Shown: positions 34,487 through 46,699 of the stretch, one piece after another
Layout of the letters: every line of letters begins with the position of its first letter
Position numbering within the stretch: the first letter of the stretch is position 1
Assembly (NCBI GenBank): GCA_023313575.1
Contig: JAJTTP010000017.1
Coordinates: 744,001 to 808,000, forward strand
Direction of reading: 5' to 3'
Source: Eutypella sp. D-1
Lineage: Eukaryota > Ascomycota > Sordariomycetes > Xylariales > Diatrypaceae
DNA length: 64,000 nucleotides
Program-made: the position numbers and the translations under genes
Notes under the pieces: model-generated
Told to the model about the DNA's origin: nothing
Database searches by the model: none
Seen by the model: the letters and a program-made list of their open reading frames with translations, nothing else

Positions 34487-37400
34487 TCGGAAGGGGGCGG
34501 GGACAGGGGAGAAGGGCTCGTCAACATTCCATCCAGATTCTGAACTGGGGTTATAACGGCCCACCTGCAGGTATTTTAAGCAACTGCTGGAAAAAAATGT
34601 GCGCGTAACCCCGGGACTAAAGGAATGCCATGGGTCCAAAGCCGCACTGTAATCCAACATATTCCCGTGATGAGGGCCTACACGCGTAGTTAATATGTCA
34701 ACTTATGTAATATACATAGCATAATTACATGCCCCCGTTCGCATGCATGTGAAGCATAACTACAGTACTTTAAGACCTCACACTCCTTGTCTCTATGTCG
34801 CTCCCCCGTCAGCCCGTGAATGACGGGTCAATTCCGGCTACACGGTAAGAAAGGCTAGGTTGCCCAGATCGTAAATCACTGCCCTATAATAGCGTGTATC
34901 AGCTTTGCAGACCGACAGACGCGCGATGGACTGTTACGCGCAGTCTCCAACCCCTGTCTTACGATGCGATATGACCGACATCACCAGTCGGCCGAGATCT
35001 ACGGAGTCGAGGGTTAGTCGGTCGGGGTGAGCAGAAACGGCTCTGCATTTTCTACCTCGACGCCTTATCTCTGTACCTTACTCCTTTTGGGTCCAGATAG
35101 TACTATGTAGTCTGCGTGGGATGTCGGGGCGACCTTTCTCTGTGTTCATGATTTTCAGCTAGACTTGCTCGCTTGATCGCTTGTATCCAAGCTCTGGCAG
35201 TATGTTACATATGTGTCTACCGGACATTTTTATCTCCGACGAACAATGATGCGCCGACGCAAGCCACAACCGTAGCGTCGGCCGGTGACAAGCGGTAAGC
35301 AAGAAAAGGGCAGGGAACCCATATGTTTGGTAGTAGTAGTGATAATAGTAGCGTACGTGGGAAGTTCTTCGTTCACTGCGGAGCCGAGCCGGGAGGAACC
35401 GCCTTTGCAAAGTACATAGTAAGTTTATTTACATACTTAACCTATCGGGTCGACGGGCCAGCTACCTAGTAGGTATTGTAGGTAGGGTAGGCGACAGGAC
35501 GGACACGAGAAAATTTCCACCGGTAAGGGGGGGAAGCAGCTGCTGTGCGACGGGAGGATTAATGCTCGTGTCCGCGAAGCTTGAGCTACGTTGTACGAGC
35601 TCGACCTCGTGTTAACAATTGCAAAGTCAATGCCTGTCTGGCCTCCCAGAAAGAAGTTCGGACATTCTTTTTTTCCTTGCCCTAATGACCACCTGCGCGC
35701 CTGACCTACTTTCTGAATATGTGCACAGTGACTAGCTAGTCATTAGGCTGCGGCTCAGCCTCCGTGGCTTTGGTCCTGGATTTTTGTGGTGGAGACCTTC
35801 ATTCGAAGCAAAGCACATACAAACGGTCCGTGGGCTGGGTCTAGAATTCTAGAAGGGGAAGAAGAAAAGAAAAGAACAGAACAAAAAAAGCTTTCTCGTC
35901 AGTGTCATCCCTACCTGTGACTAACTAGTAGCCGCAAGGCGAGAGAGGGAGATGTTACGTGCATTTATTTGAGGGTCCCATGGGAATCGGAACAGGTACC
36001 GAAATAACGGCCTGGGCTGAGAGGTGAGGGTTCTTCGTCGTTCGTCTCCTGTTTTACGGGAGCGGAGCGGTCACTGAAATTTCCTTTCCCATAGTGTCGT
36101 TATCAAGGTTATACACCGAACTATGCAGACATAGCATATGCAATGCCTGCAGAATGAGGGGTTTATGTAAGTCAATCAGTCAGCTTGTGTCTGACAAGAC
36201 GATCGACACCGGGCTTCATATATATTATGATGCATCTTGCGTCTGTCTCATGACGGATGGTTTGTGTTTCCAAAACCGCAATCTGCTAATTCCCATCCCA
36301 TTCATTGATCGATGTTTCGTTCGCGAGTGCTCGTTTGAATGGGAAGGGAACGGCCGGCCCAAATATGAATGATGACTTGAGACCTGACTATGCACGTGCA
36401 TACGCGTACACGGATTGACGGATAGACCTGCATAATAGGTATCCCTTGGATGTTTTTGTTAGCAAGTAGCCTAGCCATGGTGGTTGGCATCAAGATAGAA
36501 ACAATACCCGTCGATGGCCCCGGGTCGCGGAATGAGTGTAAAAATACTCGAAACTGCGGACTGGCATACGTAAAACAGTAGTTATCGCAAACCTCGGCAT
36601 GCCCGTCTCTTCGAGGTAGATGCACAATGCTTGAATCGTATAACTAGGTACGAAGTACGAAGGCATTCAGGCATTGTACAATAACTGCATTGCTTCTTGG
36701 CATGCTTATGTGCAGACACCGGGTGCGATCTGAGTCCTCGAAGTTGGTCTTCCGGGTTGGTGACTGCGTAATCAAGCAAGTGGACTGTAGTCTTTCTGTA
36801 GGCCACGTCCGGCGCTAAGCATTAGATCAGAATGACGAGAGCTTCCAACGAGGGTCCAACAAAAGCGAAATGGACAGAGAGACCACGCAACCACGTAACC
36901 GCGCACAAGTAGGTAGGCAGGTCTCTACCTAAATAAGTAATCAACATCTACACAGTTGCTTTGGTTGCATCGAATCGACGAGAGGACGGCGTGGGGATTT
37001 GCGCCGGCGGCATATGAGATCTCGATTTGGCCTGGCAACCTTGGCCTGCTTGGGCGACCCTGAATACCTGAAATACGTACATAAAAAAAAGCCATGAAAA
37101 GGGAGGCGTGGAGTGTGCGTCAAGGTGTATACAAAGCACAGAAACCCCCAGAACCCCTTACCCCTGTTGATAACCGGGCCTGGCTAGTAGATTTAGCGGG
37201 TAGTGATTGGGCCACTGGCTTTGTAAAAACAGGTCCATGGCATCATCGCTAACGCAAGGACCGAACAGCCCGAGAGCGGAATCCTTGCTTAGCCGGCCTG
37301 ACTGAATTTGTGTCTGTCTGGATATGATCTGGACCGGAGCATGGCCTGAACCTGATCTGACCTGACCTTGCCTGCCGCAAGCTGCGGAGCAAAAAGAGGG

Positions 37401-38572
37401 CAACCCGGGCGTGGACACGAGAAAACTAGGGGAACCGCCTGAACAGCCTCGACAACTTACATACCTCCACCTGTGACTACTATGTATCTAACTACTTAGG
37501 TGATGGTATCCTTGGAGACCAACAGACAAAAGTAGAGAAACAATAATTGGGTAGATTTATGTAAAAGACAGTTCTGGCAGTTGTGCAATGTAATATGAGT
37601 ATATGGGTAATAATATCTACGGAGTACATATGAATGGATAACAGCATAAAGCAACCAAGCAAGGCAGGACAGGAGGGAATTGTATGTACATAAGCAGATA
37701 CCACCTACCTAAGAGGTGGCTTAGAGGTAGGTAGATATTTTTGTACCCTTGTACCATGCTTAGCGGCAATTGGTTTGCATTAAATCGCTACCTTATCTTG
37801 TAAAGTCCACGGGTCTGGCTCCCTAGGCCTAGTAATGGAAGTAGTCTAGTACATAATTGACGACGGCGGGTTTCTCAACGTCCATCCTCATCCGGAATTC
37901 CATCATCGTCCACCTTGAAAGCTTGGAAGGATACCCGAGATACCCAAGGGATATCGAACTATCTCATCTAGGGCCCTAGATAGCTTCTTCTTCTTACTTG
38001 TAACTCTCAAATAACTTGGCTGGCTTGCATACTTCGTACAAACCTACTTATTAGCTGCTTAGGTTTGTGCCCAGGTGCCGAGGTAGTTAGACACTGAAGG
38101 GAGAAAGAAGGTCGATCATTCTTTTTGAGCTTTCCAAGGTTCATTCATCACTTTGCAATTCGTTCGTTCATCGGTCCGTTCGTTTGTTTGTTCTTTGGTT
38201 ACCTGGCACGCGTCCGTTCGCTTGGTTGGAGATTTTTCAGCTCTGAACTTCCGAGTTTGTTTCCACCACTTAATTTCATCCAACCTTTAATCCTTTTTTT
38301 CTCCTTTACTGTCACCTGTGTCCCGTTCGTTCTTTTGCGAAACTCCTTCCTCTCCTGAAGGATTACACTCAATACTTGGGTTGTTGGTGTTGTTAATCAA
38401 CATATACCAGCCATATACCAGTGTACCTACTTATTACTGTCACTTTCTTTGACTGCGCCCTGATCCGTTTAAGACACTCGTACTATCTCCTACCTCTTTG
38501 TAAAGTGAAATGACCTGTTCGATGTCATAGCATCCACAAACTTCACCCTCAAACCTTTCGAGGACCGAGAGG

Positions 38573-41500
38573 ATGGAGTCCAAGAGCGGTGCTATGTTCC
38601 CGCCTCTGTCCATTGATGGCAAGGACAGCAAGGACAATCTTAAGAAGGAAAGGCGGGCTTCTTTTCTGACTACCAAAGCCCTGCGTTCCCTCAGTATTAG
38701 TTCCCAGGTTTCGAGCTCTTCCGAGACAGAGCCGCCTTCGCCCACTGGATATCGGAGGAAGGGTCTCTTGCGGAAGGCCCGCTTGCCCGGTTCACGAAAG
38801 GCAGATCTCGCCCGTCACCCTTCTAAATCCTCCGCGGAAGATGACCGGATATCAGTTTCGACGCGGCCGACGTCCCCCTCGGGTACAGGTAGCCGCGCGA
38901 CGAGCATATCCGGCGATCACCTAAGTGTGATAAAGTTTGGTCCCCTCCAGCCGGAGAATTCTATTTTAAAGTCTAAGAAGGAGCATTATCTCGTCCTCAC
39001 GCATTCCACATTATTCAAGTTCAAGAGCCGTGCGGCAGCGGTGGAGCATTTTCCACAGGCCGCTGTACCGAACGGCCTATCTGAGAGGCCGTCTTCTATC
39101 GGCCCTCTAACCCTGTCTAAAGACCCGAAGGGCTTGGCCTCTAACGCCGAGGCCCACATTCCGCTAGAGAGGATCGTATCGATATTCAAAGACGAAGGGA
39201 CACGCCCATCCTTCGGCATCGAGCTGTGGTGGAGGGATCCGAACGAGACGACGGCATTCTCTCGACTCGAACTCGATTTCTACCTACCAGAGGATCGGGA
39301 TGACTGGCTGAAGCAGATCAGGCACACAACTAAACTTCGGTGTAAAGTCACGACAGACGAGCGGGCTCCTCCAGATATCGAGTCGGTATTCAAGCAGATT
39401 GTGGAGGGAAAACAGGGACAGAAAGACTCGCAACTCGACATCTACCCCGTGGTACCTCGGCGTCCTTACACCAGGATCAAGTCGCATTCTGGCGAGGTGA
39501 AGAAGCACTGGCGGGACGGCTCGTCGTTTTATCTTGCGTTCAACAAAAATTTCTGTTTCCTCGCGCAGTTTACCAAGGCGTCATCTGGCAAGAGCTTGAA
39601 GCAGAACCTGGTGCAGTTTGGATTAGCGAGTCTGTCAAAGGCAAATGCGAGTCTGAACGACGAAAGGTTCGACCTTATATTCCGGTAAGAACCCTAAGTC
39701 TACCATAATACCTCCTGAAGGGAAATTCCATATGAACTGTGTAGTTCGGGTTATATTCGAGGGTCCCGGGCACCACGGGAGTAGTTTCTTTGAGTAACCC
39801 GGCATTTCTAACCTTTGATCAATAGCCTGCCCTTGGACCGACCTGAGAAGCTCGATTTATCTAGCCGGCACCATCGAACGATTCTTACGAAGCTTTTCAA
39901 AGCTGATACGTATTTAAAACCAGCATGGCCTCTTTGGACCCGGCGAGAAGTTTTCTTCATCGATGGGGAATCACAGCCTATACACCTTCCCGAGGGAGAA
40001 GACTATGGTGGATTCAAAAGGACCCTCGATGCGTTCATCGCGGCCTATCGATGTGAGGGCGTGAAATGGACCGTGGAATGGCAAGATGTCCGGCACTCGC
40101 CCGAGTTTCGTCTACTGCCACCCACGAAGCAGCCACAGTACTCAGCATACCAATTACTCGCTGTATTCCGTGCCTTGCGGTATAACGACTTCTTCAAGTC
40201 CTTATCATTCCGCGACATCGACTTTTCTAACCTGTCATGGCTGTTCGATAACAGCAAACGCATGGAGTCTACAGTGTGGATATCTCGGACAGGTTCGTAG
40301 GGAACATAACGCACGTCTAATCGCATCAATGAAGTATTGGCTAATGGTGGTTTAGGAAAACGGAGCCTGACTAGGGATGAGTTTGAAATCATTGAGAATT
40401 CTTCGGTCATCTTCCAGGAGATCGTGGCTCTCCTCCTAGGGTCGGAATCGGTAAAGCACATCGATCTGAGAAATGTCCTTCGGAAACCCCCACCGCCGCC
40501 CGTCCAGCATGATGGCACACCAGCCTCACCGGGGAAGCGGATTTGCGAGGTCGTCCCGCCGATAGTGCTACTTTGGAAATCTTTGCAGAGTCGGTGCAAT
40601 TCTGTCGATCTAAGCGGCAATGCCTTTGGACCTACTGACGTCTCGGGTATCTGTAAGTCGTCTCAACTACATTATCTATGGATTGGGCTAACAGACGCAC
40701 AGCTCGTATTTTGCAGAATCGCCCTGGTTTTCTCAGGGCGCTATCATGTTCTCGCTGCCAGATCGATGACCACGGGCTTGAACTCCTTTGTGAAGGTTTG
40801 CAAGAACAGAAATCGAGTTTGGAAATACTTGATCTATCCCACAATGGCTCACGGATCGAGGCATCGACACTATCCGACACCCTCGGCGGGTTCACTAAGC
40901 TTCGGCAGCTAAACCTTTCCAACTCGATAAAGGGCACCTTGGACGGGCCCCTTTTCAAGCTCTGGAACACCAGCCCGTCGTTTGACCCCTGGCGGTTGGA
41001 ACAGATCAACCTGTCTGGATGGAAGGTATGTACTTATCCAAGTACTTTTGATTTTATACCTGCTAACACTCTGCCCAGATAAATTTTGACACACTTGCTA
41101 TCATTTTGAAGTATCTGGAACTCGATGAGTCGCAGGGTCTACGCCGACTTGTGCTAGGAAACTGCGGGCTTTCTGGTGACATGGCTACAGCCCTTCTATG
41201 CCGGCTCGGTAAGGGCAGGGATATCCGCTTGATTTTGAACGAAAACCCGCTGGAGACAGGATCGGTAGATTGGATCGATCTAATTGAGGGAAATGAAGCA
41301 CCTCGTATGCTGCACTTGGACATGATTCAGTTCGAGCGCCAGCAGAACTTCCATCGGCTCATCACTGCATTCACACAAAACAAGACGATCGAGTTCCTTA
41401 GTTTGGTCGGAACGGGCCCGCCCAGTGGGGCAAACGAGGAGATGTCAGAGGTTCTCTTCAACCTCTTCAAGCTCAACGACACCCTAAGGTTCTTGGACAT

Positions 41501-42485
41501 TTCCGGGTACAGCGGCAAATTGGAAGAGAGTCACATGGGCTGGAGCCTTTCGGGTGCTCTGAGCGGACTCATGCAGAATAGCACACTGCTTCAACTGCGT
41601 ATACGAAATCACGATCTGGGAGCCGCTGAGGATGTGTCGGAGCTATGTCGGGTGCTGACCATTAACGAGGGCCTCGCCATGCTCGATTGCCAGAATAACA
41701 ACTTCACCCACATACAATTTGCCAAACTAATACACGCGCTCAATCAAAATCACCGGCTCCTATCATTTCCATGGTCAAGCGCGGATCGCGACTACGCGCT
41801 CCAGGAACAACGGCGGCAGTTCATGAAGACTCTGAGCACACCCGGCAAACCTACCCCAGTTTCTATACCCAAATCAGCGGAGCAGCGCCTCGACAGCCTG
41901 CTAAAGGGGCTGAAAGAATTTTGGGATACGGAAGCAAAGAGGGCCGAAGGGATCATCCGCAGGAATAGGGATAACCCCAACAATCACGTACTCGAATTCG
42001 AGAGCGAGTACATCGATGTCTGGGAGGATAAAAGTCTCGCGAGATGGCTTGCGCCGAGGCCCAATGTTCCCAACAACAGCCGCGGCGAGGATCGAGCGCA
42101 AAATCTCTCCATCGGGTCGCTAGCAGACATGCGCTCGCTATCCCCGTCCCCGACGCCGTGCCCGGCCCTCCCAGCCATGAACTTCGAGGCTGCCGCCGAT
42201 GATCCCCACAGTGCCTCGGACCCCGCCCTAGGCTTTGATACGGGCGTAAGCGTGGGCACCTACACGATCGAGGAAGAACCCACGTCGAGCCGCACCTCGC
42301 TATATCAGATGAAGACGCACAACTCTAATTCAACAACACTGCTACACCAACCCCTACACCGACACCACGGAGGCGGCTCCACGACCTCGCTCGCGAGCTC
42401 CCTTGGCGGTGTCTCCATCAGCAGTATCAACAACTACCAGCAGCCACAACCCGAGGTCGACACGCTGACACTAGACACCTGGTGA
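38573..42485 (+). CDS. PH domain plus leucine-rich-repeat protein (RNI-like)
   Basis: About 1201 residues from five exons: 38573-39684, 39826-40292, 40356-40652, 40703-41025 and 41079-42485. All joints keep the frame (for example RF/RLPLDRP, SRTG/KRSL, SGIS/RILQNRP, GWK/INFDTL). Residues 1-110 are Ser-rich and basic (probable phosphorylation region). A PH-like domain follows (ILKSKKEHYLVLTHSTLFKFK to DRDDWLKQIRHTT), likely binding phosphoinositides. The middle carries ribonuclease-inhibitor-type leucine-rich repeats (LEILDLSHNGSRIEAST, LRRLVLGNCGLSG, LRFLDISGYSG, LAMLDCQNNNFT). The end is a helical then disordered Ser/Gln/His-rich tail. This PH-then-LRR order resembles fungal cortical scaffold proteins and, loosely, CARMIL-type capping-protein regulators. 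That comparison is inference. No enzyme motif is seen. Confidence 0.86.
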
Positions 42486-44540
42486 ATCTCGTCGACGCTC
42501 CTCTTGTCCCCTAACCGTCTGCTCTATTTCAATTTTCTTTGTTCACAAAAGATATCTCCTATTTCTGTCCATCTGGTCTAATTCTCACGTCCGCATCAAC
42601 AACGGTTTTTAGGTTTATATGTTTTAGCATGGGGAACAGGGATGTCATGGGAATAGATTCATGCGCACGCATACCAACATATAGCTTGGAGTTTTGTTTA
42701 GCCATTTTTCTTGTTTTATACATTTCCTTCTTTGGAATACATCCTGTTGCGTTTTATATCGGTGGAATTGGCGAGCATTTTTCTCCTTTCTCTTTTGGAT
42801 GGTGCGTCAAGCGAGAGTTGAATTATGGTTCATCTATGCTCTCTATCACGTTACGTCTGGCCGAGTTAACGTTGAGGCGGAAGGTAGAAAGGTACTATTT
42901 TTTTATACAACAATATTGATACCCCTAGGCTTATCTACCTCTCTGTGGAGAGGATGGTCACATATATGGACCTCGGGATGGTTGCGATGATACAAGGAAT
43001 CTAATTAAAGTTAGGATCAGTCTGCCCGAGTCAGTCACTCGTCTATCATCATCTAGGCACAAGCTGTTATCTATGTCTATTTATGTGTTCTAGGGTTGAA
43101 AAGAACGAGGATATGGCTGTATGAGAGGATGGCGGCGACCTAGTGAGAACGTGACTGTTTCTTACCTTATGAACCACTGCCCATAGAGATAGGTGCCTGA
43201 GAAACTGCGAATAAAAAGCAAATTCAAAACAGCCATGGTAGACCTGTCGAACAGCGTAACGAAGTAAACCGTATGCGAGGGTGATCGAAAAAGGAGGAGA
43301 CGAAAGTCAAATTGCGGACTTAACCTGATGACACCAACGACTCCCTCATAACGCGATCGCGAACTGGATAGAACCCTACAATTCACGCAGTGAAGTATGC
43401 TTTCAGGCCTAGTGAGGGCGATCAAGCGAGTGTAGTCAGAAGAGCTGGACGAGATCGTCAAACTCTTAGGCTCTACCCTGCTATCCTTCTACCTTCCTTA
43501 CAGTGGCCTTCCAGCGGTTATCTAACGCTCTGTGCCATGGCTTCTGGCAGAACCCCCATGGTCTCACATCACCCACCGCATTAAGGCCAAGCCACTCGGA
43601 ACAATTTGGTGCACCTCCTGAGCTTTATTGGAAAGAGGATTTGCAGTTCGTCTAGTCTGTGTTTGGAGACTCCCGGCGAAGTATTTAGTGTCATCACCAA
43701 AACAAAGTAGCAACTATCACCGTCCACTTTACTCTTTCAACTCTACCTTGACGAGTACCCTTCGGGCTTCCTAGTCTTCTAGCCCGTAAAAGCTACCCTA
43801 CTACCCACCCCAAGTCCGATGCCAACCCGGTAGGTACCGTGGCCTTATACGTAAAGTCATAGATTATCACACTACGGCGGAACAGCGAGACATTGGGGAC
43901 ATGACGGCCTTCACATGGCTGAAGTTCCACTACGTGAAAGACGAGGGTAGCAGGGACTGACGTAATGATTTTGTTGCGCCTCGCCGTTCTCGACTTAGCA
44001 GGCGACGTGCCCGCTCTGCAGCAACGTCAACGGGGATTTGGTTCCAGCTAGCTGCTGATCTAGAAGTGGTAGCTACGCATGCACCTACTCAGTCGTAGAG
44101 GGTACACTGCTCGCCGACTTCGTGCGTCGCTTGATCCCCAGGCCGTCGTGCGCTTGACACTAACCAATGCCACTTCTACGGTGAACCAGCAGAGATATGT
44201 CTCGTAGTGCGGAGGGAAGTTTGGGGACAGGTAGATGAGCTTGTACACCGTCGCTAGGCAGACGTCGTTGTGCCCAGACTCTGAATAGCTGAGCATTAGG
44301 GCCTCGCCGCTAAGCTGGGCCTGGTCGATAGCGTTTTCACGGCGAGAACATGTGGTTAATTGTCTTCCAGGCGGTCAGGACAGGTGGAGGTGTATGAGGG
44401 ACAGGAGATGACAAGGCGCCCTATACTAGTATAGACGTGTATCCAAGGCAGATAGGGTCCACAATTTGACATGGCTACGATCCAGGTCAGACTATACTAT
44501 TCGTCGCTTGAGTAGTACGGATTTGGATATCGTTATTAAA
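42486..44540. other. Intergenic flank left of the AT-rich island
   Basis: The first few hundred bases are T-rich, suiting the 3' UTR of the PH-LRR gene. The remainder has normal base composition and shows no conserved gene. A minus-strand frame at 44060-44296 has some hydrophobic residues but no recognisable family. The composition switches abruptly to AT-rich near 44520-44580. Confidence 0.45.
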
Positions 44541-44700
44541 GTGATATTCAATTCTTAAGGTAAATGAGCAAGATCCGTTACGTAAAGAATGGTATTTCTT
44601 AATATTAAAACCGATAAGCAGCCAGGGGTATTTTAAATAAGCGTTTTAAATTACCTTAATTAATTTAAGCCATTTCCGCTTAAAAGTGTAACTAATTACA

Positions 44701-45393
44701 TTATTATACCGTAATACGTACCGTTAATACATATTATTTAAATATATAATACGTATTAAACTTGTTTTTAAAATATATATTAATATAATAATATAATATA
44801 AATATAATATATAAAAATAAGTTATTTAACTTATTATTAATAAGTGGTTAAAATGGTAGCTAATAATAGTTAATAAAGGGTTTTTTTAAAAATATTAAGC
44901 TATTACCAGCTATTATAATAACTAATAATAGCTATTATAATAACTAGTGGTGGCTGGTGGTAGCTAGTAATAACTGGTGGTGTGATATAGTTTTTAAAAA
45001 AGGCTGTTTAAATAGTAAATAAATAAGTACGTAGGTATATAAATAAGGCACCACATTTAATATAAGTGGGTCAGGATAACCCACCGGCCGCTGCCAGCCG
45101 GCAGCGGGCTGGTGCTTATTTAACAGGTGTTAAAAAGCCTTTATTATTTAATCTTTAAAAGCCCTTTACCTCCCACCTGGGATTTAAAGATTCCTTTTTA
45201 ATACATTTTTTATTTTACTACTTTATTATAGTAGCTAGTAAGGGATTTTTTTAAAATAAAGCTATTAATAATAAGCCTGGTATTTTATTTTTATACGTTA
45301 TATTTATACGGTATAAATTATATTTAAAAAAAGCTTAATATATATTATATAATTAAATAATACGTACCGTTAATGCGTATTACGGTATAATAA
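44701..45393. repeat. Segment bounded by 18 bp inverted repeats
   Basis: TTATTATACCGTAATACG at 44701-44718 is found inverted at 45376-45393, with partly matching ACCGTTAAT text beside each arm. The 693 bp between holds a TAGCTATTA/GGTGGCTGGT repeat (44898-44985) and a GC-rich hairpin at 45088-45107. It could be a MITE-like DNA element or part of a longer decayed repeat. No transposase is visible. Confidence 0.5.
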
Positions 45394-45401
45394 TATAAAA
45401 A

Positions 45402-45506
45402 AACAACCTTTATAACGCTTAAACCCCTTAACGCTTATTTATTTTAAATTTTATATATTTAATTTATACTATTAATAAAAATCGTAAAATTAAGCGGTTT
45501 TAAAAT
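45402..45506. repeat. Left arm of a long inverted repeat bracketing the island
   Basis: Contains AACAACCTTTATAACGC, CCCCTTAACGCTTA and, further in, AAGCGGTTTTAAAAT. The same blocks in the same order occur on the opposite strand at 56364-56466. Arms are about 105 bp and imperfect, with substitutions consistent with RIP. Confidence 0.7.
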
Positions 45507-45840
45507 TTATATTTTATATATAAGTAATAATAATATACGATTTTTTATTTATAAAACTAATAAATATACCGTATTTTATTTAATATTATAATTTATAAAT
45601 AATAATAATAAATATAAAACCATATTTATTATATTATTTTATACCATATATAAATAATATATATAATATAAAAAATTAAAAAAAATATAATATAATATTA
45701 CGTAATATATTAAAATAAATACTTATTAAGTATTAATTATATAACCGATTATTATATATTAAAACCTTTAAAGTATATAAATATAATGTTATATATATTT
45801 TAAACATTTAAATAATATATTTTTATATAATTTTATAAAG

Positions 45841-46012
45841 GAATAACCCCTAAGCCTTTTAAATTTAAAAAGCTACCAGCTAGCGCCCGGTTTCCGACCG
45901 GCAGCTAGCTGTTATTAATTAATATATAAGGCTTACCGGCTTTAATTATATTTATTTTTTTAAATTATTTATTATTATTAAGTTATTACGTTATAATGTT
46001 TATAATTTTTTA
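45841..46012. repeat. LTR-like direct repeat, copy 1 (older element)
   Basis: About 170 bp that recur in the same orientation at 48456-48652: shared blocks include TTTAAATTTAAAAAG/TTTAAGTTTAAAAAG, TTATTAATTAATATATAA, CTTACCGG and AAGTTATTACGTTATAA. This copy keeps a GC-rich palindrome (45878-45910, arms AGCTAGC and GCTAGCT) that is decayed in the other. The pair brackets about 2.4 kb in which the solo LTR at 46271-46699 is nested. Confidence 0.6.
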
Positions 46013-46270
46013 ATTTTTTATACTTTTTTATTTTTATTATTTAAAATTTAACGTAATAACCGGTATAAATAAAACGATAAAGGTTAAAACTTATTAATTT
46101 AACCCCGATACCGACGATATTAATAAATTATAAAGAAAAGTTATAAAAATAAATAATCGAGATTAAAATAAAATAACGATAAAAAATAATAATCCGATAA
46201 TAAATTTAGTTGTTTAAAAAATAAGCCCGAAAAAAAAATAACGGCTATAAATTAATAATTAAAAACCAAT

Positions 46271-46699
46271 CTGTTATAACCTGGCTAGGTCATTGGGCCT
46301 AAATAAGATTAGCATAAATAATCCCTGACCATGGCATTAGAAAGGATATATACGATAAGATAAGCCATACTTGGGTCACGTAATAAGAAGGATAACCTAA
46401 ATAGCCTAATTATCCCAGTAATCCTAAATAGCCTGGATAGCTTAATTATTTTAACGATTTAATATTTAATATCATATTTTAATATTAGGAATAAAAGATA
46501 TAAATAATATATAGCTATATTTATTACCTTTTTTTTAAATAGTTTTTAAACTTATTAACTTATAATATAATTTAATTACTTAAAACACCATTTTTTTTGC
46601 TATTATTAAACGTAATTATTTATTATTTAAAACTTTAATACTCCTGTTAATATAAACCCCTCGATTAGATTAATAGTTAGGAATAAACCAGCCGTCATA
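46271..46699 (+). mobile_element. Solo LTR of the Ty3/gypsy family
   Basis: Starts TGTTATAACCTGGC and ends AGCCGTCATA, matching the termini of the LTRs at 48973 and 55414. The 3' half aligns closely with them (TTAGGAATAAAAGATATAAA, TAATAGTTAGGAATAAACC). It is flanked by CAATC (46266-46270) and CGATC (46700-46704), a 5 bp target duplication differing by one G-to-A change. No internal gag-pol adjoins it, so it is a solo LTR left by recombination. Confidence 0.8.

Larger units (their letters stand above)
30121..38572. other. 8.4 kb gene-free region with many microsatellites
   Basis: Lies between the divergent STE11 and PH-LRR start codons. I recognise no conserved protein. It includes GGT arrays (30323-30347, about 30405-30420), a GTGAGA-type array (about 30463-30490), a GTAT array (34451-34486), many TACCTAGGTA/ACATACCTA words (about 31670-32050, 32500-32525, 37690-37730) and two TACGGAGTAC words (33673-33682 reversed, 37618-37627). 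The part next to each start codon must include promoters and 5' leaders. Short frames such as 33374-33733 have no domain or splice support. Unrecognised non-coding transcripts cannot be excluded. Confidence 0.45.

Noticed and set aside
42539..42919. 126-residue hydrophobic frame after the PH-LRR gene
   Set aside because: T-rich composition typical of a 3' UTR, no recognised family and no splice or start context.
44060..44296. Minus-strand frame with hydrophobic residues left of the island
   Set aside because: Could not be tied to any membrane-protein family; the rhodopsin-type remnant on the other side is in the opposite orientation and not continuous with it.
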